Source: Alphaproteobacteria bacterium (GTDB lineage: Bacteria; Pseudomonadota; Alphaproteobacteria; Sphingomonadales; Sphingomonadaceae). From it: a stretch of 5,130 nucleotides of DNA. Location: contig JAQGLH010000195.1 of NCBI GenBank assembly GCA_028293005.1, positions 1-5,130 of the forward strand, written 5' to 3'. Below, in pieces: positions 1 through 5,130 of this stretch. Made by a program: the position numbers and the translations under genes. The first letter of the stretch is position 1. Every line of letters starts with the position of its first letter. The notes under the pieces are model-generated. The model made no database searches. It was not told where the DNA came from and was given only the letters and a program-made list of their open reading frames with translations.

Positions 1-25
1 GTGACGAGGACGCGCATGCCGGCGC

Positions 26-29
<4 letters not shown>
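1..29 (-). CDS. N-terminal fragment of the next gene of the leftward operon (possible glycosyltransferase)
   Basis: Only ten codons lie in the window, reading MSAGMRVLVT before the edge. The ATG shares four bases (ATGA, 26-29) with the stop of the upstream epimerase, and a GAAGG Shine-Dalgarno (39-43 on the minus strand) sits nine bases before it, so a real translated start is well supported. The product is not identifiable from this much sequence. A short polar lead followed by MRVLVT is typical of the first beta strand of GT-B glycosyltransferases, but also of Rossmann enzymes such as further SDRs. A glycosyltransferase is my guess because the two upstream genes are nucleotide-sugar enzymes. 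A second in-frame ATG at codon 5 (15-17) is an alternative start without the overlap. Confidence 0.5.
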
Positions 30-1131
<1,102 letters not shown>

Positions 1132-1135
<4 letters not shown>

Positions 1136-2259
1136 GCGACCAACCCTCGCGCCTCGAGTTCGGCCCGCGCCTGCTCGACGCGATCGTCCGCGGTCTGCTG
1201 CGCAACCCATTCAGCGAGCGCGGCGAGGCCGGCGGTGAAATCCTGGTCGGCGCGGAAGCCGAGCTTCTCGGCCGCCTTGCCCGTGTCGCAAAAGCAATGA
1301 CGGATATCGCCGATCCGCGATTTGCCGACGATCTCGGGTTCGATGCCGTTCTTGCCCATCGCGCGGGCGAGCTCGCGCGCGACCTCGGTCACCGACCGGT
1401 CATGGCCGGACCCGATGTTGAAGATTTCGCCCGCGGCTTGGGGCAGGGCAAGCGCATCGGCGAAGGCGCGCGCGACATCGCCGACATGAACGAAATCGCG
1501 GCGCTGCTCGCCGTCCTCGTAGATCATCGGCCGCTGGCCGTTGAGCAGCCGCGAGGCGAAGATCGCGAGCACGCCCGTATAGGGGTTCGAGAGCGCCTGG
1601 CCGGGTCCGTAGACGTTGAACAGGCGCAGGCAGACGGCTTCCATCCCATAGGCCTGCGACAGGATCAAAGTCGTCCGTTCCTGAACATATTTGTTGAGGG
1701 CGTAGATCGACGCGAGGCTCGGCCGCTTCCACTCTGGCGTGGCGATCGGAACAAGAGGGCGTCCTCGCGCATCGACCGGATCCCAGCCCTGGCCCTCCCC
1801 ACAATCCTCACCATTTCGGGGCTGGCGCTCGGCATCCTCGACGAACTCGCCGTCGGCATCGAGATACAGGCCCTCGCCATAGATGCTCATCGACGAGGCG
1901 GTGACGACACGCCGCACCGGCCGCTCGATCAGTCTCTCGAACAACACCGCGGTGCCGACGTCGTTGACCGACGTGTAGCGCTCAACCGCATACATGGACT
2001 GCCCGACCCCGACCTCGGCCGCGAGATGGATGACGCTGTCGACGCCCTGCAGGGCCCTCGCGACGGCATCGCCGTTGCGCACATCGGCCCTGATCAGCTC
2101 GATCTCGACCGGCAAATCTTCGGGACGCTCGCGATTGCCATGAACCTGCTCGATGAGATTGTCGACGATGCGGATTCGGTGACCGCGGGCGAGTAGTTCC
2201 TTAGCAACTGCGCGGCCGATGAACCCTGCTCCGCCGGTGATCAAAACAGTCTCGGTCAA
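1132..2259 (-). CDS. NAD-dependent epimerase/dehydratase family protein (extended SDR)
   Basis: This 375-residue extended SDR is the first gene of the leftward operon. GGAGFIG is at residues 9-15, D33 in IVDNL is the NAD ribose contact, and ADV is at 58-60. ASSMSIYG (121-128) places S123 at the catalytic Ser/Thr position, and Y186/K190 in YALNK form the YxxxK pair. Then come RLFNVYGPGQALSNPYTGV (212-230) and DFVHVGDVARAF (255-266), typical of the substrate-binding half. Met-Ser replaces the Asp-Glu that 4,6-dehydratases need after the catalytic Thr, so an epimerase or reductase is more likely than a dehydratase. An unusually long insert (about 129-180) separates the Ser motif from YxxxK. In relatives as I recall them this insert carries a four-cysteine zinc ribbon; here only C153 remains. 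The start is TTG, supported by AGGGG nine bases upstream and by the Rossmann strand beginning at residue 4. The C-terminal ~20 residues (after TADDRV) look helical. The sugar substrate is unknown. Confidence 0.9.
1144..1148 (-). promoter_or_regulatory. Ribosome binding site of the CDP-paratose epimerase-like gene
   Basis: GAGGG on the minus strand lies eight bases before the GTG at 1135, inside the last codons of the upstream epimerase. With the GTGA overlap it decides the start in favour of GTG and implies translational coupling. Confidence 0.6.
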
Positions 2260-2268
2260 ATCCGCTTG

Positions 2269-2273
2269 CCCCT
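2269..2273 (-). promoter_or_regulatory. Ribosome binding site supporting a TTG start
   Basis: AGGGG on the minus strand lies nine bases before the TTG codon at 2259. It supports the rare TTG as the true start of the first leftward gene. Confidence 0.6.
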
Positions 2274-2322
2274 ATTCTTGAGATGGAATGGCGATATTTG
2301 ATCAGATTTAAAGAGGTCTCGT

Positions 2323-2351
2323 ATTCTATTTGTCACCAATATGTCAGCCAA
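2323..2351 (-). promoter_or_regulatory. Candidate sigma-70-type promoter for the leftward operon
   Basis: Read on the minus strand, TTGGCT (2351-2346, four of six matches to TTGACA) is followed after exactly 17 bases by TAGAAT (2328-2323, five of six matches to TATAAT). A start near 2316 would give a leader of about 57 bases to the TTG codon. A second, weaker pair lies further up on the same strand: TTGAAA (2409-2404), 16 bases, TATCAA (2387-2382). Both are hand matches in AT-rich sequence, where such hits arise by chance. Confidence 0.4.
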
Positions 2352-2367
2352 ATACTAATATAGATTA
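2351..2367. promoter_or_regulatory. Operator-like site 1 (repeat with palindromic half)
   Basis: The sequence AATACTAATATAGATTA matches site 2 at 14 of 17 positions in the same orientation. Its last twelve bases (2356-2367) are palindromic in five of six pairs. It abuts the -35 box of the leftward promoter candidate on its upstream side, where an activator would usually sit. The bound protein, if any, is unknown. Confidence 0.35.
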
Positions 2368-2411
2368 TTTCTTGTTGAGAATTGATATCGAAATAACTTG
2401 TGGTTTCAAAG

Positions 2412-2428
2412 AATACTAACATATGTTA
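2412..2428. promoter_or_regulatory. Operator-like site 2 (repeat with perfect 12-bp palindrome)
   Basis: The sequence AATACTAACATATGTTA is the partner of site 1, 61 bp away, which is about six helical turns, so the two would lie near the same DNA face. Its last twelve bases, TAACATATGTTA (2417-2428), are a perfect palindrome. It lies between the two operons and could serve either. Confidence 0.35.
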
Positions 2429-2505
2429 CTTGAGTATATCAGCTTCTTCATCAACCCATCAGGATCGATGATTGTTCCTTGTCTGTATCATTGTCGCCCC
2501 GAACC

Positions 2506-2519
2506 GGTCCCCGGGAACC
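2506..2519. repeat. 14-bp near-palindrome upstream of the rightward operon
   Basis: GGTCCCCGGGAACC pairs with itself in six of seven positions, the exception being 2509 with 2516. There is no loop, so it is more like a protein site than an RNA hairpin. It lies 28 bases before the Shine-Dalgarno at 2547. GC-rich palindromes of this size can be chance. Confidence 0.25.
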
Positions 2520-2546
2520 CTTGCGCCCGCGCTCTGTTTGAACGGT

Positions 2547-2551
2547 GGAGG
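2547..2551 (+). promoter_or_regulatory. Shine-Dalgarno of the leader mini-ORF
   Basis: GGAGG is the strongest Shine-Dalgarno in the gap. It sits nine bases before the GTG at 2561 and 29 bases before the GTG at 2581, so it suits the mini-ORF and not the phosphatase directly. It overlaps the GTG at 2545, which is the longest possible phosphatase start and has no Shine-Dalgarno of its own. Confidence 0.5.
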
Positions 2552-2560
2552 TCGATAAGC

Positions 2561-2584
2561 GTGACCAATTCGCTGCTTGCGTGA
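2561..2584 (+). CDS. Possible 7-residue leader peptide coupled to the phosphatase gene
   Basis: GTG at 2561 opens a frame reading MTNSLLA and stopping at TGA 2582-2584. It has an ideal GGAGG nine bases ahead, and its stop shares GTGA (2581-2584) with the GTG at which the histidine phosphatase best begins. That is the same junction type as between the two epimerase genes. The simplest reading is that ribosomes load on the mini-ORF and restart at the phosphatase. It contains no run of one amino acid that would suggest attenuation. The alternatives are that the phosphatase begins at GTG 2545 and this frame is an accident, or that it is the end of a 38-codon ORF from ATG 2468. Confidence 0.35.
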   Translation: MTNSLLA

Positions 2585-3180
2585 CGGCAAACATTCTCCT
2601 CATCCGCCATGCCGCACATGTCGAACTCGGGCGGCTCCTTTCGGGACGGAGAAGGGACGTGGCGCTCAGCACAGAAGGCATCGAACAGGCGCGGATCGTC
2701 GCCGACCTGCTGGGCGTGGAGCCGGTCGCTGCGGTTTATTCGAGCCCGCGCGAGCGGGCTTATTATACCGCGCGCGAGATCGCCGAGCCCCACGGGCTCA
2801 GGGTGACGATCGCGAACGGCCTCGACGAGATCGATTTCGGCGACTGGACCGGCCTCGGCTTCGACACGCTCGAGGGCGATAGCTTGTGGAATCAGTGGAA
2901 CGAGGCGCGCGGCAGCGCTCGCCCGCCCGGTGGCGAAAGCATGAGCGAAGCGATTGCGCGCGCGGTCGCGACGCTCGACGGACTCGCCTTGGAGCATCCG
3001 GATCAGCTCGTCGCCGTGGTGAGCCATTGCGACGTGATCCGCGGCGTCATCGCTCATTTCCTCGGGCTGCCGCTGGACAATCTGCTGCGCTTCGACATCG
3101 ATCCGGGCTCGGTGTCGCGGGTCGTGATCGGCAGCCGGGGCGCAAAAGTCAGCAGCATCAACGAAAGGCTCTACCAATGA
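2581..3180 (+). CDS. Histidine phosphatase superfamily protein (phosphoglycerate mutase-like)
   Basis: This 199-residue cytoplasmic protein carries the full branch 1 histidine-phosphatase active site. LLIRHA (residues 6-11) gives R9 and the phospho-accepting H10, YSSPRERA (53-60) gives R57, LDEIDFGDW (81-89) gives the proton donor E83, and VVSHCDVIR (146-154) gives the second histidine H149. Length is normal for small phosphatases of the CobC/GpmB type. The superfamily hydrolyses or transfers phosphate on small molecules through phosphohistidine; this sequence does not identify the substrate. Co-transcription with inositol-3-phosphate synthase makes a sugar or inositol phosphate an attractive guess. 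I chose GTG 2581 because residue 4 then begins the first beta strand and the codon overlaps the leader ORF stop. GTG 2545 would add twelve residues and lacks a Shine-Dalgarno. The stop shares ATGA (3177-3180) with the methyltransferase start. Confidence 0.88.
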   Translation: MTANILLIRHAAHVELGRLLSGRRRDVALSTEGIEQARIVADLLGVEPVAAVYSSPRERAYYTAREIAEPHGLRVTIANGLDEIDFGDWTGLGFDTLEGDSLWNQWNEARGSARPPGGESMSEAIARAVATLDGLALEHPDQLVAVVSHCDVIRGVIAHFLGLPLDNLLRFDIDPGSVSRVVIGSRGAKVSSINERLYQ

Positions 3181-4073
3181 ACCTGGCACTGAACTCGCCA
3201 ATGAACTCAGGAGCGAAGCGCCAAAGCGATGGCCTGCGCGAGCGCATCGACGCGCTCGGGCCTTGGTTCCACAATATGAAGCTCGGTGAACATTGGACCG
3301 CGCCGGACCATTTCCTCGGCGATTATCCCAACGCGAAGTTCGAGCGCTTCGCTGCGCATCTGCCCGACGATCTCAGCGGCAAGAGCGTGCTCGATATCGG
3401 CTGCAACGCAGGCTTCTATTCGATCGAGATGAAGCGCCGCGGCGCCGAGCGCGTGATCGGGATCGACAGCGACGAGCGCTATCTCGCGCAGGCGCGGCTG
3501 GCCGTCGAGGCGCTCGGCTATGACGATATCGAGTTCCGTCCGCTCTCGGTCTACGACGTCGGCGCGCTCGGCGAGCGCTTCGACGTCGTGATCTTCATGG
3601 GGGTGCTCTATCATCTGCGCCATCCCCTGCTCGCGCTCGACCTCATCCACGAACATGTCGCGGGCGACCTATTGCTCTTCCAGTCGATGCAGCGCGGCTC
3701 GACCCAGGTGATGGCCCTCGAAGAGGATTACGGCTTCGATCAGACCGGGATATTCGCCGAAAGCGGGTTCCCCAAGCTCCATTTCATCGAGCGCCAATAT
3801 GCGCATGACTGGACGAATTGGTGGGTTCCCAACCGCGCTTGCGCGGAGGCGATGCTGCGTGCGTCGGGCTTTTCGATCGAGACTCGGGCCGAGGATGAGG
3901 TGTATATTTGTCGCCGCGCCAAAGTGCCTTATTCCGACTGGGGCAATCAGGGTGCGGTCTACCCTGCACCCGCGGCGGCGGCGCCGGTGATGCAGGAAGC
4001 GGGGGTGATGCGGGAAGCGGGGGTGATGCAGGAAGCGGTGCCTGCACCGAACGGCGCCCGGGGGGGAATCTGA
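3177..4073 (+). CDS. CmoB-like SAM-dependent methyltransferase (probably the TIGR04290 / Rta_06860 group)
   Basis: This 298-residue class I methyltransferase has motif I in VLDIGCNAGFYS (71-82), with the acidic residue D97 in GIDSD at the end of strand 2. FDVVIFMGVLYHLRHPLLAL (135-154) and WWVPNRACAEAMLRASGF (215-232) resemble the matching parts of CmoB, the carboxy-SAM-dependent tRNA uridine-modifying enzyme. From memory, a named family of such proteins (TIGR04290, Rta_06860 type) exists outside tRNA modification. Context argues against a tRNA role: the neighbours are a phosphatase, a glycosidase and an inositol phosphate synthase. Y145 occupies the place of a CmoB tyrosine that helps bind the carboxyl of carboxy-SAM, so the cofactor could be SAM or carboxy-SAM. 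The ATG at 3177 overlaps the upstream stop and has GAAAGG eight bases ahead, so it is preferred to the ATG at 3201. The fold ends near residue 248; the last ~50 residues are a low-complexity tail with an internal triplicate repeat. Confidence 0.87.
   Translation: MNLALNSPMNSGAKRQSDGLRERIDALGPWFHNMKLGEHWTAPDHFLGDYPNAKFERFAAHLPDDLSGKSVLDIGCNAGFYSIEMKRRGAERVIGIDSDERYLAQARLAVEALGYDDIEFRPLSVYDVGALGERFDVVIFMGVLYHLRHPLLALDLIHEHVAGDLLLFQSMQRGSTQVMALEEDYGFDQTGIFAESGFPKLHFIERQYAHDWTNWWVPNRACAEAMLRASGFSIETRAEDEVYICRRAKVPYSDWGNQGAVYPAPAAAAPVMQEAGVMREAGVMQEAVPAPNGARGGI
3987..4040 (+). repeat. Three in-frame 18-bp tandem repeats in the methyltransferase tail
   Basis: Units lie at 3987-4004, 4005-4022 and 4023-4040. 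Each encodes VM(Q/R)EA(G/V). Unit 2 differs from unit 1 at one base (4012, A to G) and unit 3 at one base (4039, G to T). The eight-base word CCTGCACC flanks the array at 3963-3970 and 4041-4048. Near identity at DNA level points to recent slippage; the 18-bp unit keeps the frame and the downstream TGATG junction. Confidence 0.9.
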
Positions 4074-4987
4074 TGCTCGAAGCAGCGATGATCTGGAACG
4101 AACCCAACAATAAGTCGCATTGGGATCCGGAAATCGATCCCGACTGGTCGATCTATGCGCGCACCACGATCGCGGCGGCCGATGCGATCGCCGCGGTCAA
4201 CCCGGCGGTGAAACGGGTGCTTGGCGGCATCTCGCCGATCGACCCCCATTTCGTCGAGCGGCTCAAGCGTTTCGGCGTCCTCGACCACATCGACGTCATC
4301 GCCGTCCATGGCTTTCCGCTCGACTGGAATTTGTGGCCGATCGACGAATGGCCGCAGCGCATCGCGGAGATCGAGGCAATCGCGCCGGACCACGAGATCT
4401 GGGCGACCGAGGTCGGCGTCAGCAGTTTCGGCGCCGAGGAAGTGCAAGTGTTCGGCCTCAACCGCACCGCCGAGCTGCTGCTCGGCCGCGTGCCGCGGGT
4501 CTTCTGGTACAGCCTGTTCGACCTGCCGCGAAGCTGGGAGGCGACGACACGTCACAAGGAAGCCGAGGGCTCCAGCTATTACCGCCATTTCTACATGGGG
4601 CTGGTCCGCGAGGACGGCACGCCCAAGCTCGCGCTCGACGATTTCGCGAGGCTCGCGCCGCGCATCGGGATCATGCAATGGTTCCATTTCCAGGATCCGC
4701 GGCTCGACGAGGCGGTAGCGTGGATGAAGCGCCTCGGAATTACCTCGGTCCGCACCGGGCTGAGCTGGGCGGACAGCTATCAGCCGGGATGGGAGGATTG
4801 GTTCGACCGCCAGATGGAGGCGCTCGCCGATTTCGACACGACGGTCACTTTCTGCTTCACGCCCAACCAGGAAGGGATCGCCCCACATTATACGAGCCCC
4901 CCGCGCGACCCGCTTTATTTCGCCGATTTCTGCGCGCGGATGATCGAACGCTATGCGCCGGCCCAAGCGAGGGCTAAGGTCGCCTGA
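4073..4987 (+). CDS. Clan GH-A-like glycoside hydrolase with circularly permuted TIM barrel (beta-xylosidase-like)
   Basis: This 304-residue protein has no signal peptide, so it is probably cytoplasmic. IWNEPNN at residues 7-13 is the clan GH-A strand-4 motif, with E10 as acid/base. VLGGISP (49-55) fits strand 5, IAVHGF (76-81) strand 6, IWATEVG (109-115) strand 7 with the nucleophile E113, and FWYSLFD (144-150) strand 8. [13 protein letters not shown] (176-188) is the usual final-helix segment. After this comes what normally starts such enzymes: an [19 protein letters not shown] segment (214-232), then VTFCFTP (258-264) and [13 protein letters not shown] (283-295). The chain therefore reads strands 4-8 then 1-3, with both catalytic acids kept. 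Proteins of this make-up are often labelled beta-xylosidase; the substrate is unknown, and trimming or building an inositol- or pentose-containing glycan is an inference. ATG 4073 overlaps the previous stop (TGATG) behind a GGGGGGA ribosome site; a longer frame from 3908 would run through the methyltransferase gene in another frame. Confidence 0.8.
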   Translation: MLEAAMIWNEPNNKSHWDPEIDPDWSIYARTTIAAADAIAAVNPAVKRVLGGISPIDPHFVERLKRFGVLDHIDVIAVHGFPLDWNLWPIDEWPQRIAEIEAIAPDHEIWATEVGVSSFGAEEVQVFGLNRTAELLLGRVPRVFWYSLFDLPRSWEATTRHKEAEGSSYYRHFYMGLVREDGTPKLALDDFARLAPRIGIMQWFHFQDPRLDEAVAWMKRLGITSVRTGLSWADSYQPGWEDWFDRQMEALADFDTTVTFCFTPNQEGIAPHYTSPPRDPLYFADFCARMIERYAPAQARAKVA

Positions 4988-5130
4988 TGAAAACAGGCGA
5001 TCAGGATATCAACGTTGCGATCGTTGGTGTGGGCAATTGCGCGAGTTCGCTGGTGCAGGGGATTGCGCATTACCAGAACGGCGGAGCCAATGCGCAGATT
5101 GGTCTGATGCATTGGGATCTGGGCGGTTAC
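4987..5130 (+). CDS. ino1: Inositol-3-phosphate synthase, N-terminal part (runs off the window)
   Basis: The first 48 codons are present. [19 protein letters not shown] (residues 8-26) holds the NAD-binding GxGNCASS signature, and [11 protein letters not shown] (38-48) is the next conserved block. Both match the actinobacterial form of myo-inositol-1-phosphate (inositol-3-phosphate) synthase, such as the Mycobacterium enzyme, and not the longer eukaryotic one. It converts glucose 6-phosphate to inositol 3-phosphate with bound NAD in the cytoplasm, the entry step to all inositol compounds. The catalytic lysines lie beyond the window. The ATG overlaps the glycosidase stop (TGATG, 4985-4989), with TAAGG (4975-4979) seven bases ahead. 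Early codons use more T-ending forms (GTT, GGT, ATT) than the preceding genes, but 144 bases is too little to argue separate origin. Confidence 0.88.
   Translation, partial: MKTGDQDINVAIVGVGNCASSLVQGIAHYQNGGANAQIGLMHWDLGGY

Larger units (their letters stand above)
2260..2560. other. Divergent intergenic control region with an AT-rich core
   Basis: This is the only non-coding stretch of note, between the start of the leftward operon and the first rightward start codon. By hand count, 2281-2450 is about 31% GC (52 of 170), against about 65% in a sampled stretch of the adjacent gene. The AT-rich core carries the leftward promoter candidate and the two operator-like sites. From 2451 to 2560 the composition returns towards the genomic norm and holds a near-palindrome and the Shine-Dalgarno of the leader ORF. 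I could not find a convincing rightward promoter: TATCAT at 2486-2491 matches a -10 box in five of six positions but has no -35 at proper spacing. I see no tRNA, no intrinsic terminator and no long ORF here. A fortuitous-looking 38-codon ORF (ATG 2468 to TGA 2584) is open but uses atypical codons in its first half. Confidence 0.75.

Noticed and set aside
1297..2196. A 299-codon plus-strand frame opposite the first epimerase gene
   Set aside because: It lies entirely within the antisense of a complete SDR and has no Shine-Dalgarno or family motif that I can see.
2281..2450. AT-rich stretch as a trace of a mobile element or an attachment site
   Set aside because: I found no terminal inverted repeats, transposase fragment or target duplication. 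Divergent promoter function explains the composition more simply.
2468..2584. A 38-codon ORF from ATG 2468 ending at the same stop as the leader mini-ORF
   Set aside because: The AGGA before the ATG is only three bases away, and the codons (TGT, TAT, AGG, ATA) are unlike the neighbouring genes. The internal GTG at 2561 has a far better ribosome site.
2488..3201. A 237-codon minus-strand frame across the phosphatase gene and into the gap
   Set aside because: The plus strand holds all five active-site residues of a histidine phosphatase in good order; the antisense product is compositionally odd and motif-free.
3987..4040. Tandem repeats as a CRISPR array
   Set aside because: The units are contiguous with no spacers, in frame, and inside a coding sequence.
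3908..4072. An N-terminal extension of the glycosidase with Gly/Asp repeats
   Set aside because: The repeats are the methyltransferase tail repeats read in another frame. The ATG at 4073 has a ribosome site and the standard TGATG overlap.
3959..4966. A 335-codon minus-strand frame opposite the glycosidase
   Set aside because: It is an antisense shadow; the plus strand carries both catalytic glutamates and a coupled start.

Overview
This window looks like part of the chromosome of a GC-rich alphaproteobacterium, probably a sphingomonad. That placement is an inference from the roughly 65% GC coding sequence, the codon choice and the gene types; no rRNA or other marker is present. Every base outside one ~300-bp gap is coding, and the genes form two divergent, tightly overlapping operons.

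Leftward operon (minus strand, 2259 to 1): an extended short-chain dehydrogenase/reductase (SDR) nucleotide-sugar epimerase with a TTG start; a second SDR that closely resembles CDP-paratose (CDP-tyvelose) 2-epimerases, with a GTG start inside a GTGA overlap; and the first ten codons of a third gene starting in an ATGA overlap, possibly a glycosyltransferase.

Middle (2260-2560): a divergent control region. Its first ~170 bases are only about 31% GC. It holds a plausible leftward sigma-70-type promoter and two related 17-bp operator-like sites. A 7-codon mini-ORF at its right end has a strong Shine-Dalgarno and runs by GTGA overlap into the first rightward gene.

Rightward operon (plus strand, 2581 to 5130): a histidine-phosphatase-superfamily enzyme, a CmoB-like SAM methyltransferase with a repeat-bearing tail, a clan GH-A-like glycosidase whose TIM-barrel strands appear to be circularly permuted, and the first 48 codons of an actinobacterial-type inositol-3-phosphate synthase. 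Junctions are ATGA, TGATG and TGATG.

Read together, the genes make a coherent though unproven set. One enzyme makes inositol phosphate and another could remove a phosphate. Two epimerases make or convert nucleotide sugars, a possible glycosyltransferase would transfer sugar, and a methyltransferase and a glycosidase would modify or trim the product. The best inference is a locus for an inositol- and/or unusual-sugar-containing glycoconjugate. The most notable single item is the permuted glycosidase; the operator pair and coupled leader ORF in the AT-rich gap come next.
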